A stretch of 64,000 nt of DNA, taken from Nyssa sinensis (taxonomy: Eukaryota > Streptophyta > Magnoliopsida > Cornales > Nyssaceae). The DNA lies in contig CM018032.1 of NCBI GenBank assembly GCA_008638375.1, positions 51,544,501 through 51,608,500 of the forward strand. The letters run 5' to 3'. Below the pieces are notes generated by a model that was given only the letters and a program-made list of their open reading frames with translations, had not been told where the DNA came from and did not search any database. The position numbers and the translations under genes are program-made. Positions 46,876-60,667 of this stretch are shown one piece after another. Within the stretch, counting starts at the first letter, position 1, and each line of letters begins with the position of its first letter.

Positions 46876-47120
46876 GTTTTTGGAAATGGAAGCAGGTTTT
46901 ACCCCCATTTTCCTATACATGTTTATGTATTTTGAAGTAACGTTTTTGGAAATGGAAGCAGGTTTTTACCCCCATTTTCCTATACATGTTTATGTATTTT
47001 GAAGTAACGTTTTTGGAAATGGAAGCAAGTTTTTACCCCCATTTTCCTATACATGTTTATATGTTTTGAAGTAACGCTTTTGGAAATGGAAGCAGGTTTT
47101 TACCCCCATTTTATTATACA
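46876..47120. repeat. Tandem repeat in C2, about 67 bp x 3.7
   Basis: Units start at 46876, 46942, 47009 and 47076, each with TTTTGGAAATGGAAGCA, ACCCCCATTTTCCTATACAT and TTTTGAAGTAAC. C1 has a single unit at about 31077. Confidence 0.85.
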
Positions 47121-47812
47121 TGTTTGTATGCTTTTAAATTGCATACGCTCTATTTGAAGAAATGTGTATTTAGCTTGAATACTTTAAATGTTTCAAAGCT
47201 ATCTGTTTTAAGAATGCATATACTCTGTGTTCTAAAATGTACGAGCAATTGGTAGTGAGTGTTTTATAAACTCTCATGTGCTAAACCACTACCAGTTGAA
47301 AACCCCATGACGAATGCAGGAATTACTCACAAGCTTAGATTAGCTTACCCGGATTTATATCTGCCCCCTTTCAGGTAAATGATGGCAGCTTGATTTTGAT
47401 GGCGATGATGATAAGCCTATCTATTTTGGGAAGAAGGGTTAGGCGACTAATCACAGGACTAGCAATTCTCTTGGGAATGTACTATGAAGTTGACAGTATT
47501 TTGTATTAGGAAATATTACATTGATATGTATTAAGCCCTTCGGGGCAGTGGACATGTAATGTTATAAAGTCTTTAAGTTTTTAGTTATGCTCTGAATGTA
47601 TAATCATGTGTACCATTTTGAATAGCGGCAGTATCGGACGGATGTGGAAATTTTAAAATGAGAAAAAAAAAAGTTTTTCACGCTTCCGTAACCACATGAA
47701 GCACATCTATTCGATACCGCTGCAGATGCGAGCCTTGTCCCGAGACCTTCGGGCCTTGGGGCGGCGGTCGCAACTCAGGGTTCGCGCGAGGCAGATTTCG
47801 GGTCGTGACAAT

Positions 47813-48098
47813 ATTACCACCACAGCTATTTGGGGTTCACGATGTCTTCCATGTGTCGATGTTGAGGAAGTACGAGCCCGACCCCTCACATGTACTAGAC
47901 TGGGTAGATCTTCAGTTAGAGGGTGACGCTTCTTATGATCAGAGACCAATAGAGATATTGGACTCGAGGGACCAGGTTTTGCGAGGCAAGACCATCCCTT
48001 TGGTCAAGGTTCGTTGGAACCATCATGGGATCTAGGAGGCTACTTGGGAGCGTGAGGCTGAGGTCTGTGCTAGGTATCCCGAGTTGTTTGTTCATTGA
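47813..48098 (+). pseudogene. Integrase end and chromodomain of element B, 3' part
   Basis: The frame resumes after C2 with LPPQLFGVHDVFHVSMLRKY, then LDWVDLQLEGDASYDQRPIE and the chromodomain VKVRWNHHGI*EATWERE, ending YPELFVH and TGA at 48096-48098. The stop in the chromodomain is a TAG. Confidence 0.8.
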
Positions 48099-48132
48099 TG
48101 TATATTTTTAAATTTCGGGATGTAATTTCTTT

Positions 48133-48145
48133 AAGGGGGGAAGGA
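48133..48145 (+). promoter_or_regulatory. Polypurine tract of element B
   Basis: AAGGGGGGAAGGA immediately before the 3' LTR at 48146. Confidence 0.8.
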
Positions 48146-48359
48146 TGTAAAGATCCGAAATTTTGAATGAATTTGTTTTTTTTTGTGAATAGGTGTATAC
48201 CTATGAAAAGTGGATTATGTATTTTATGTGTGTATAAGTGTATATATATATATATGTGTGTAATATATAATATTATATGTTATGTATATATATACATGTA
48301 ATTAGATGTATATATATATGTGTGTACAGTAATATATGCCATATACATACATGTGCTTA

Positions 48360-48395
<36 letters not shown>

Positions 48396-50325
48396 CACAA
48401 GGTGTGGTGCACATCAGGTTGTGTGTGCCAGTAGGTGTGTGTGTGTGTACTACTGCGTGTGCAGTGTGTGTTTTTATATAATATACATATAACTCATGCA
48501 AGGGTCAACCTCCCATTTAATGCAAAGCTGCATGTTGAAGGTAAGGAAAAGGAGAAGTGATTTAGAACAGTGGGAAGTCAAAAAAGAAAGAACAATGGTG
48601 GGCTGCAGGTACTTTGCGTGAGGTTATGTATATGGTGTGTATATATGGATGTGTGTGTCGGTTAGAGAGAAAGTTAGAAAGAAAGAAGTGGGGGAGAGGC
48701 TATAGGCATTGTAAAGGAGACTGAGAGGACCATAGGGAGATTCAGAAGTTGGAAAAGGAAGAAGATCAAAAGGGGAGAGGTCTGCAACAAGAAACCCAGG
48801 TGAATAGTTTAGGTTCTGTCATTTAAAGTTTTAAGCATGATGACTAGTTTGATTTATGAGATTTTGTAAAGCATGAAATGTGGGTTATGTTGCAAAAAGA
48901 ATCGACTGAAATGGTTGAGAAATGAACGAGATATCCATGGTTGCAGGTTTGTTGGATAATCAGGTTTTAAGAGTTTGGGGTGTTAAAACTTGGTTTAGAT
49001 GATGTAGCATTTCATCTAAGGCATACAGAAAATGAATGGAAAAAGAATTGTGGAAAAACGGTAGAAATACTATGTAGGAAAATTGGAAAAAAGCCTCGCC
49101 GGAATTCTGGGTTTTTGGTCGGAAAACAAATTTGGGTGTCGAAAATCGAGCATTTTTTAGGTTTAAAACGGTCCTAAAAGATTCCATAAAGTTTTAGGAT
49201 CAATTTGATGCAAAAATATCAAAAAACGGACGTAAAAAACTTAAGAAAAATGAAAGGGGAAGCCTGCAATATCCGGCGATGTGGCCGGAGAAGATGACCG
49301 ATAGACTGGCCCGGAAATCAAGGGAGGGACGGATGGCGCTGAGGGTTGGGCCTCCCTTTCTTTTAAAAATCGTTGGGCCTCTTTTTAAATCATTGAGCCC
49401 TTAGGAAGTGGGCTATTTTTAATTTCGGTGGAAAGGAGAAATTGGGCTTCAAGGGTTAGGCTCAATAGTTTAAAAAGAAAAAAATAAATAAAAGAGAAAA
49501 AGGGGTGGGGGATATGCGGTTCGCAAGATTCGAAACAGGGACCAAACGGATAAAAGGGCACGTGTGAACCAAGGGGACAGGACAATCCCGTGTTAACAAA
49601 CCACACCAAATATATATATATATATATTATACTTAATAATTTAATTAAATTTAATTATTTTAAGATGCTAAAATAGCTCGGAGCCCAAATTAGACAAGTC
49701 ATAGGTGTATTTTGACTATCTCGACCATTCTGAATCCAACGGTGAGGTCCTTGACACGAGACGAGGTCCCAAAAAATAAAAGACCCATGGGAACATTAAA
49801 AATTACCAAAATGCCCCTGAGTTAAAAAATAGTCGAAGGAACTCCGATTAAAGTAAAAAAATCATGATATTTTATTATTTAAACCATTCCAGACTCAAAC
49901 GTGGAGTCCGATTTGCGAAAAGAGGTCTCGGGGTGTAAGAACCCGCAAAAGTGTAAAATGACCGTTTTGCCCTTTTTAGCCCAAATATCCAAATCGAATT
50001 CTGCGAAAGCCTAAACCGACTTTGTTCGATGTTCCAAACTCAATGGTGGAGTTTATTTAGTAAAATAAAAACTCATGAAAAAAATACATAAAATTTGATG
50101 AATAGCATAATTCAAGTGGCAATAGACTGAGTTACGTTTTATGATTTTAAGGACACCGAAAGGCAAGGAGAAGGTGGTCTAACCTTCTACATTATCACTA
50201 TTAGTTTAGTTACACAGCGAGCACGACTTCCTAGGGTTGAGACAAACTCATTAAGTATGATATTTTGCTAAGTAAGGAATAGGATAGTTTAGGATTGATT
50301 TTCATGTTGATTTCATGATTCGTAT

Positions 50326-53300
50326 TGTCATGCCCTGAATTTTCACGAACCTGAGGCGCGAGTAACGAAACCGAAAGAAAATGAAATAAAGGGCAATCTA
50401 AATGAATTTAACTAAACATGCATCCATTTTCATCAATACATATAAAAAACATAAAATACATCCCATAAATACATCGTTCACATGTCATTTAGGCTTAAGC
50501 CCTTACATCTCAAAATATGCCCCAAGGGCCGAAAAAAAATACTCCAAGTACAATCTCCTATCAAGGTATCACCAAGTCTCAAGTAGCCGGGGCATTTTCA
50601 TCTGTAATATGTGTCCCACAAATGGGTCAGCTCAATTGCTGGTACAATGTAATACTAATGCAAGAAATAAAGCTAAGGCGTGGCATGTGAAAAGTGTGCA
50701 TTTATCTCTAAATGATTTCCAATTCCATTAATATAATGTGATGAAAGTATGCATGACACACCCATGCACTCAATGCCACACCCATGTCTCATTTACGGGT
50801 CTCGCCCGATAGTTCAAAGTACCAATGCAATGGCCAATTTTGGGTTTTTCATCATAGGATCTGCACCCTCATAATGCAAAGCACCACGTGCTCAACTCAC
50901 ACCATGTTCTCAAAGAATTCATCATATGCCAATATGCCAATGCAATCTCAATGGGACATGGTTTCGACAATATAGCATGCTCGAGACAATAATATATAAA
51001 TCACCAGCTAGTTCCACATGTATGCATATCTCATGTAGTCAATTTAAACATATGTCACAGTTCATATTCATCACTTCACTAAATTCCCAAGGAATGCAAG
51101 CAACACATAAGCATGTGAACAACCAACTCCAAGTCATCAAGTAAACATATCCCAAATGATCTCCCTACAACAGTTTAACACATAAGTCATTCAAATCACT
51201 CACAAAATATTCCTAAACTTAACTCCATTTCTTACATTAGCAAAACATCATACCTGATGGGTTGGTCTTAACCTTGTGAAATCATGCCCGATGTGTAGCT
51301 GAACTAAATGATGAGAATGTTGGAGGTCAGATTGTTCTCTCCTGTGCAGTCAGAGTCCCTAAAATCATAAAATACAACTCAGTCTACTGCTATTTAATTT
51401 ATGCTATTCATAAAATTTTATGTCTTTATTTTATGAGTTTTCATTTTGTTAAAATAGACTCTACCATTGAGTCCGGAATGCTAAACATAGTCGGTTTAGG
51501 ATTTCGCGGATTTCAATTTGGACATTTGTACTTAAAAGGGCAAAATAGTCATTTTTCACTTCATGGGTTTCTAATTCTCGAGGCATCTTCTCACAAATTG
51601 AACTCCACGGTTGAGTCCAGAATGCTTGAAATAATAAAAATTCACTATTCTTTTACTTTAATCGGAGTTCGTTGGACTCCTTTTCGACTTAGGGGCATTT
51701 TGGTAATTTCCCCTTTAAATAATTATTAAATATTATTTTATTCACTTGGGTCAATTCACAATAAACCCAAATTTCTAGGTGTAATTAAAATCTCACAAGG
51801 TTCTATTCACTGCCCATAATTTTTCCAATTCCTATAAGTTTCCATTGTTTTTCCTGTACGTTTCCATTATAAGCCAATAATTGGATAACTTCTCCTTTTC
51901 AACCAAACACCTTCCAAACTTAAATTTAAAATTTTACCCATAAAGTAACAGTACTGGGCAGCCATCTGAATAGGTGGGTCGGGTCGGACTTGACCCGATT
52001 TGGCCCAAATAAAATCACAAAACCCAGCCACTAAGCTATGTTTCCTTCCCCCTAGTTTCTGGATTATTTTTCTTGATTCCAAATTTGCAAATCTAAAACA
52101 ATTTTCATGCTTAAGGAAATCCTGCAATCAATCTAATTATTCATGCTTCTAAAAATTCAAGACTAAAATTCAGTGTCTTACCCTGTTGTTTCGCGTTCCT
52201 TCAATCCAATCTGCTTACAACAAATACACGGCTCATACTTGATGCTTTAATAGCATCCAACTGACCCTTCACTGCTTGATACTGCCATCATCTACCCCTC
52301 TCCTGATTCACCAACTTCTATTTCATGAATCACACCCCTGTTTAAATTACACCAAGCCATTCTTCAACTCCGTGTCCAATTTTCAACATAGCAGCCACCA
52401 TCACTCAACCTTAATTGGTCACTGCCACAGCAATCTTGCAACAGCAGCTCCTGCTGCTACTACGCACACACCTTATCCACCACATGCCGCTACTGTTGTT
52501 CCATTGTCAGCACCTATTCTTCAGTTTTCTTAATCATCCACAAGTTCCCTCTATCGTCCTAATTAAGAACAAGCCCCTATTCTCAACTGAAAACAGTAGA
52601 AACAGGGGAAGCCCCACAAAACCGCAAGCATCAGAATCCGCCACCTGAAAGTAGAATTTATGCTATAGCTCGATCACCCAATGCAGTCCATCCAACAATA
52701 AATCCAACCTGAAATCTATTCATTCTGCCAATACGAACCCTCTGCATCGATCTCCCAACGCTTGAAAAATAAACCTCCACACGCTGCTGCTTCATGCTCC
52801 CCTTGCATCACCAACATCACCATATCGCAAATCTTCATCAGTGTCAAACGTCACCATTAGACACCATGACAGCCTTCCATACCACGCGACGATCGTAGCC
52901 AACCGCCACATCGTCGAAACCAGCTTCAACGTCAACACCAGTTACCACATCTATTTCAGATCTAGTCGCTGCTGCCAATCTACACACCATTTCTTTTTCC
53001 AAACACGGACACAACTGGATTAGCAAACCTAACCTGCTCAATCAATCCCTCTTTCTCTATAATTTGGCTGCCAACCGAGATATACACATACACACATTTA
53101 TATATAGCTGCCGCACCGATAGAGAATTCTGAAATTCTCTTTTCCTCTCCAGCCGTTTCTCCACCGTCATACCTTTTCTATTTGCCCAAAGGCTTCGGCT
53201 GACCTAGAAGCTCCCCTCCTTTTTATTTTATTTTATTTAGTTCATGTATATTCTAGTAGCTTCTCAACTATATACATATATATATATATATAATATAAAT

Positions 53301-56300
53301 ATTACATATGTTTCATATATGCACGTAGGCTAGAAGAGCAGCCCCTTCTAGTAGCTTCCTTTGAAGCTTTCTAACTTTATTATTCTATAATATATATATA
53401 TATATATACAATCATATATATATATATATTCATACGTATATGAATTCTTTATATATTTTTCTATCTTTAAATATAAAATCATATATATTTGTCCAAGTAT
53501 AATTTCCGGTCTACCTCATAATGTTGAATATCTTACTTCATAAAATATTAAGTTCTAATATGCCGGTAAATCTGATATTAAGCCAGGGTATCTTTTCCCG
53601 TATTTAATATCATTTTATTTCATAAAATATTAATTCATGAAATACCGACAAACTTGGCTTAAGGTCGAAACTCGGTTCTGTCATGCCCCGAATTCCCACG
53701 AACCCGAGGTACGACTGAATGAAGCAAAAAGAAAATGAAATATAAAGTAAATAAAGGACAATCTAACAGGTTCAACTTAACTTACATGCACTTCTGTCAA
53801 TACACATATAATACATCATTCAGGCTTAAGCCCGTACATCACAATACATGCCTCACGGGCCAAACATCCTTCTAAGTTCGGGTCTCCTCCACTCTGTGAG
53901 ACTTCCTCAAGTCTCAGGTGCCTGGAGTGTCATCTGAAAAATGTTGCTCACGAATGGGTCAGCTCAACTGCTGGTATGATACAATGCTAATGCAAGGAAC
54001 AGAATGTAAGGCGTGGCATGTGAAAGTGTACATTTATCTCTATATGCTTTCTAAATCATCTATGCACTAATATAATAGCAATCCACATGCCTTCCACATC
54101 ATCTATCAATAGAATAACAATTATATCCACATGCTTTCCAAATCATTCATACCATACAATGGTAATAAATCCATACACCATCCAATCGTCCATGCAATGT
54201 GATGACAATGCATATGAACTACCCATACAACTCTATGCCACATGACAATGCAGATGAAACACCCACACAACTCTATGCCACATGACAATGCATATGAAAC
54301 ACCCACACCACTCTATGCCACATCCATGTCCACTCTATGCATGTCATGTCATCACCATGCATGTCATGTCTCGATTTACGGATCGCTCCCGATGGATACC
54401 CGAGTAACCAACACCTGTTCACGGATTGCTCCCGTTGGGTCGCAAACACCAATGCAATGGCCAATTTTGGGTTTTTCACCACAGGATCTACACCCTCATA
54501 ATGCACAGCACCTCGTGCTCAACCCACACTATGTCATCAATGAATTACACTATGCCAAATGCCATGGTTCCACTATGCAATGCCACAATCTCAACAAAAC
54601 ATTTCTTGCCAACCCGTGCAATATGCTTTAAATAATGCAGCATATTTAAAGCAACAATATCATCCAAATCTCAAAACTTTTTCCACAAGCCTGTATGCCA
54701 TGAGCGGTCAAATTAAACACATGCTCGATTCACACATTCACAATCTCATTAATTCACAAAGAATACATAACTCCATAAAGCACCAATACATCAAACTATC
54801 ACACTTTCCAAAACGCATGATGTATCAACACGAATATAAGCCAAAACATAATAATCCAAACTCAGAGATAAGATCCATCTTTACTATAGCGACAAATCAT
54901 CAAATAATTCAAAGTACATATCAGAGTACATAAGTTATCAATCCTAGGTTCTTTAAGCAAGTATATTCTACGTGATTTCCTAATCATCAAATCAACATAT
55001 GTACAAATCAATCAACATGCAAATCATTCCTAAACTTAATCTTATTCCTTATTTAGCAAAATATCATACTTGATAGGATTGGTCACAACCCTAGTAAGCC
55101 GTGTCCACTACGCAATCCAATCAATTTAGTGAATAACTCAGTCCTCCTACTATGTCGGTCTAGGAAGTCAGGTCGTCTTCTCCTTCCCCTTCAGAGTTCC
55201 TAAAATTCACAAATTATATCTCAATATATCACTCTATGAAATTATGCTAATCATCAAATTTTATGTCTCTTTATGATTGGTATCTCTTTTACTCAAATCG
55301 ACTCCACCATTGAATCCGTAATGCCGAACAAAGTCGATCTAGGCTTTCGCGGAATTCAATTTGGACATTTGTACTTAAAAGGGCAAAACGATCATTTTGC
55401 TCCTTCGAAGGTTCCTAATTCTCGAGGCCTCTTCTCGTAAATCGAGCTTTACCGTTGAGTTCGGAATGCTTGAAATAATAGAGATTCACTATTCTTTTAT
55501 TTTACTCGGAGTCTGTTTAACTACTTTTCGACTTAGGGTCTTTTTTGTAATTTTTCCTCTTTAAATTACTCAAATTAAATATTATTTTATTGCTTGGGTC
55601 AATTCACAATTAACCATAATTTCTAGGCATAATTATAATTTCACAAAGTTCTATTTTAAATTTAAATTAGCTAAACAATAATTAAATCTAACCTTTGATT
55701 AGCCGCAGTTAATGTTCCACTAGCACTGCAATCATCATTTATCTCTCCACCAACACCTACTACTGAATCTCAGATACTGGGCCACAATCACCTTACATCA
55801 TATCCTCCAACCTTCCATAGCTTTAAATCTAATCTCAGTTCAGCAAAAATTGTCCCCTTATATCATACCGTCATATCGTTATCATATAGGTGAGGTAGCT
55901 TCCTAAAAAACAAGCATTATCAAACCACTATTGGTTTGCCACAGTAATAGAAATGTTTATACTGCTAATACAAGTAGAAGTTTTCCTATCTCTACAGCTC
56001 CTACTGAAATCCATCATAAAAATCACTTCTAGATTTTCCCTCTTCCACCAGACCACCACTAAACCTGCGACAATTTCCACTCCAGAGACTGCTATGGCCA
56101 CGCCATAGCCGCAACCCCATCAGTCTCTGTGTCTACCTCCATCCCTTTGGCCAACTACATTCCCGTTGAAGCACTCAAATTTTCGTTCGTCCCTATCCCA
56201 AAAGAAAACACCAACCGATCCCAACTCTCTCAAATCCTCATCGTTACCCATTGCAGTCCATCCATCTATAATACGCCCAACGTGTTACAAAAAAAAAATG

Positions 56301-56708
56301 GAACTGCTCACACTTGATGCTTCAAGAATCCCAACTGACCCGATCCACCCCTTGATTTAAACCTCACGGCATCACTAATTGAGCCTTCATCTCCTTCTGG
56401 TTTAACACCCACACACTGCACTGGACAACAGCTGCGCCACTATCTCTCCTCTCTTGTTCTCTTCTTCTTCTTACTGAATTCTTTTCCACTCAAACGTGCC
56501 AATATGTATATACCTATACATCACTACCTGCCTCTCTCATCTCTCTCTCTAGAATCAGACTGACACACCCATACTCAATATACACGCAGGCATACCCACA
56601 GCCACACGCAACCCTGCAACAACCCTACCCCTTTCTGACTTTCTCTCTTTTCTTTCTCTTCTTTTGCAGGATACATTAAATGGTTGCTTGCTTTCTTGGT
56701 TTCCATAC

Positions 56709-56762
<54 letters not shown>

Positions 56763-56854
56763 GTATATTATATTACACATTTACACACACACTCACATGC
56801 CCCACATGTCAGCCCATATATATATATATATCCATATATATCACAATGTGTTTA

Positions 56855-56885
<31 letters not shown>

Positions 56886-57174
56886 CATGCATACATAACA
56901 TACACATAATATACTCATCACCTAAATGATAATAATAATAATAAAAAATATAAAAAAAAAATTTCATTCCAAAAAAAAAAATTTCAGGTCATTACAGGTT
57001 CACTATTATTTATTTTATCAATGTTAAGTCCCCGTTAATACCTTATTCCCTCTTCACATTATTTCCACAGTCCAACTTGAATGAAATTAATAATAATAAT
57101 AAAAAATCTTAAGGACATTCAAATATTGCTCTATCACAAAAAAAAAAATAATCCCCATTTTTCAGGTCTTTACA
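50326..57174 (-). mobile_element. D: solo LTR nested in 3' LTR of B, split by E
   Basis: It starts TGTCATGCCCTGAAT and ends GGTCTTTACA. Flanks are CGTAT (50321-50325) and CCTAT (57175-57179), a 5 bp duplication with one mismatch. Without E it is 3526 bp. It is non-coding and related to the LTRs of A and E. Confidence 0.82.
53679..56996 (-). mobile_element. E: solo LTR nested in D
   Basis: It is 3318 bp, starting TGTCATGCCCCGAATTC and ending GGTCATTACA. GGTTC is duplicated exactly (53674-53678 and 56997-57001). It is non-coding, with several TA runs near 56710-56880. Confidence 0.9.
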
Positions 57175-58629
57175 CCTATATTTAGTTGGTTGTTTGTGTG
57201 CTTATGTGTTTCTTGAGAGTTTTATTAAGTGATAAACGTGGATCGTAACTATATGTATATTCCATGTGCTGGCACAGTGTGTGATTTATGTTTTTGGGAA
57301 TTGTTAAGATTGTGAATGTGGGAACCGAGCAAGTATTTAAATTGATTGTTCATGATATACAGACTTGTGGAAGAAGTGTTGTGATTTAATGTCATTGTTG
57401 TTTTAAGTAAAATGTGCATTACTTAAAGTATGCTTCATGTGTTGATAAAATGTTTCGCTAAGATTACATTATTGCATGGTGGAATCAAGGCATATTGGCA
57501 TAGTGTGATTCATTGAAAACATAGTGTGGGTTGAGCACGTGATGCTATGCATTATGAGGGTGTAGATCTTGTGGTAAAAAACTCAAAATTTGGCCAGTGT
57601 ATCGGTGCCTGCTTGATCCGACGGTAGTGGTCTGTGAAACAGGTGTGGTACTCAAATGACCATCGGGAGCGATCCGTGAAACCGAGACATGGGTGTGGCA
57701 TAGAGTTGCATAGGTGCGTCATGTATATTGTTAGTATATTGTATGGATAATTTGAATGGCATGTAAATGTAAATGTACACTTGCACATGCCACGCCTTAA
57801 TTTTGTTTCTTGCATTAACATTATATTATACCAGCAGTTGAGCTGACCCATTCGTGGGATATCATATTACAGATGACGCCCCTATTACATGAGACTCGAT
57901 GATATCTTAATGAAGGAAAGAACTTGGAACTACATTTGGCCCGTGGGGGCGTATTTTGACGTTGTACAAGGGCATAAGCCCTAGACTATTTCATGTTTAT
58001 TTGTCACGACCCGAAACCCACCCTATGCGGATCTCGTGTCGCGGGGCCGGCCCAATAGCCGTCCCTACCTTTCTCACTCCTAACATTAATGGTCACAATA
58101 AATAATGTAACATAATCAATAAAGTACGGAAGCCTTATTACAACCATTATTCAAAGTCTGAAAATAAAACTGGTAACAGTCTAAACATAACCACTTTTAG
58201 GTGGTGAGTACATGGGAGAGACTATATCATTCTACTGTGTTCCTTGATTGTCTCCCTACGCTCCTGAACTCCTACTGTGGTTCTGTAGCATTTTCACTTG
58301 AAAAATTTAGTAAGGGGTGAGCTACAAACTCAGTACGTAAAAGCCTATCCCCAATACGGGTGGGGATGACAAAGATGAATACAAGTCAAGGTAACATGAT
58401 AGCCAGTCATGACAGTGATTGCAGTTATCAGTAAAGTACCACGAGGCCAATGAACAGTAAAGCCCAATAACAAGTGTAAGTAGTGGTGTAGTATGGATAT
58501 GGTTAAAGCACAATAATTACAATCAACATGAATACTGCCACAATAAAACGCTCACAGTCCAGTACAACTAATGAGAGAACAGTCAAAGCATAGAAAATAC
58601 TCTCATAACTCCATATGTAAGAACACTTC

Positions 58630-58830
58630 CATCACCATATGTCCTGATCACGGATTTGACCCGTAGGTCCCGTCGATCCATAAAAACACCCCCCATCACC
58701 ATATATTCGATCATGGATTTGACACGTAGGTCCCATCGATCCATAAAATCACCCCGCATCACCATATATTCGATCACGGATTTGACCCGTAGGTCCCGTC
58801 GATCGGTAAAACATACCCATCACCATTTGT
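58630..58830. repeat. Tandem repeat in F, about 63 bp x 3 plus a partial copy
   Basis: Units begin CATCACCATAT at 58630, 58694, 58757 and 58818, with CACGGATTTGACCCGTAGGT and CCGTCGATC. They expand a CGGATC...CCGATGG-like motif found once or twice in the other LTRs. Confidence 0.85.
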
Positions 58831-59649
58831 CCATTCACAGTCTCGACATTCAATTCTAAATTAAGATTCTATCATGTATAATGTATGAAATAACATGACA
58901 TAAACATACAATGATAGGCATCAGTACAATGAATCGAATCATGAGATATCAATCAATAGGCATCCACCAGATAGGACAATATCAATGGTGGGAACAACAA
59001 CAGTGGATACATACATGAGTACAAGTCTTGGCAGTAATGGAAAGATCGTGGCTTGGAAAACCACGTATAAGAGATAGAAATCCACTTACCTTTTTAATGC
59101 GTCTTAGTATCCTGTGTCCTTCCCTTTTCCTTTCGAATCTCCTATATATATCAGTAAAGATGTTTTAGTTTTAATGCCATTTATCAATTTGAACTCCTCA
59201 CTACTTTAAGTATCTCTTACTAATTCGGACTCTCACGATTTCCAAATTAATCTAATTTACCCATGGGCAAAATGGTCATTTATGTGTCTCTACTTTTCGG
59301 GTTCTATTTTCGTAATTCAAACTTCATCATTAACTCCAATAGGTTTGATATAATAAAAATTCACTATTTACTCATCTCAATCGGAGTCCGTTTGACTCAC
59401 ATTTGACTTAGGAGTTTTTTGGTGTTTCTACGGGTACTTTATTTTTTGGGACTTCATCTCGTAAAACGGACCTCACCATTGGGTCCAGAAGGTCCGACAC
59501 AGTAAGGTTACACTATTTATTCATTTATTTTGAACTACGTTTTAATTCCTTTAATTATTGAAATACAATTAATTTATTTAATTTATTTATTACTTAATTA
59601 TTTGCATAATATATATTTATTTGGTGAGTTAACGTCACTTGTCCCTTAA

Positions 59650-59720
59650 TGGCACAGTGGCCTGTTGTTCCACCTTTTCCTCTTCGGTCACCGTTTCAAG
59701 TCGCAGGGACTGTCCCTGCG
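59650..59720 (+). other. tRNA-like module in F
   Basis: An exact box A (TGGCACAGTGG, 59650-59660) is followed by an imperfect box B (GTTTCAAGTCG, 59693-59703) and a perfect hairpin (CGCAGGGAC/GTCCCTGCG, about 59702-59720). As in C1 and C2 it is antisense to the LTR. Confidence 0.4.
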
Positions 59721-60635
59721 TTATACATTTTTCTCTTCTTTTTTTTTTTATCCAATTACAATGTTGGTTAGTAACAGGTGTTGGGTTGGGCCAGACCCAA
59801 CCCAATTTGGCCCAATTCAACAAAACAGCCCATCAGGCCTGCGCCCCACACTGAAGCCAACAGTGGCTTCTTCTCCATTTTCCGATCATCACCCCCAGCG
59901 ACGGTGACTCACCGGCGGCAACGTTTTGAGTTCTCTAGATGGGGATTGATTGGGTATGTCAAGGGGTTCCAAATCTACTCTTAGAATTCAAAATGGTGGG
60001 ATTTTCAGTTGCTAAAAACTGCCACGACAGTGGCTGCGCCGGTACTGGTGCTTTTCCGGTGAGGGAAGTTTTCCCCTTTTTTTTGTGCTATTTCCTCTAC
60101 GATTTGAACCAAAATCAATTCTACATGTTTTCTGCACTTCCTAAGAATGATTCCTCAAGGTTAAATCAAGTTTCAATGCATGAGATTCACAAAAACCAAT
60201 TACAAAACACAACCTGTAACTAAGGATATTTTGCTCAATTTTTAACATTTTTCTCTCATTCTTTTTGCAAAACAATCCTCATCCAATGTTCTACAAGACC
60301 CTACATCTAAAGCTAAATGTTCATGCTTTGAAAAATTAAACAGAAAGTCAGATTTCATACCCTTTTTTCTGAGTTTTCCTAGACGCGTATTCCCTTCTTT
60401 TCTCCTAGTTTTTCCCTCTGGACCTCCACGCTTCAAGCCCTATCTCTATTCTTCTGTTTTATTCCTCATTCTCTGGTTTTCTATCAACCAACCCATGCAT
60501 TCATGATATACACGGTTAGCTGCATGTGCCTCACGTCTCTTTCTCTCAATCCTTATCCAATCCGTTGTGCCTCATCCTGATCAAGCTTATTTTTTCTTCA
60601 TTTGAATTTCAAACTCCTTCCCTTTATCTTGCATG

Positions 60636-60667
<32 letters not shown>

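Larger units (their letters stand above)
43651..47810 (+). mobile_element. C2: solo LTR nested in integrase of B
   Basis: It is 4160 bp, starting TGTAACACCCCGACC and ending CGGGTCGTGACA, homologous to C1 along its length. ATTAC is duplicated (43646-43650 and 47813-47817), with two extra bases (AT) before the right copy. It differs from C1 by local repeat expansions (46490-46690 and 46876-47120) and a long (TA)n at 44179-44216. Confidence 0.85.

Noticed and set aside
52276..53041. Coding-looking GC-richer stretch in D
   Set aside because: Open frames are under 90 codons on both strands, differ between D and E, and lie inside a solo LTR.
56664..56929. Ile/Tyr-rich open frames
   Set aside because: They are translations of (TA)n runs within solo LTR E.
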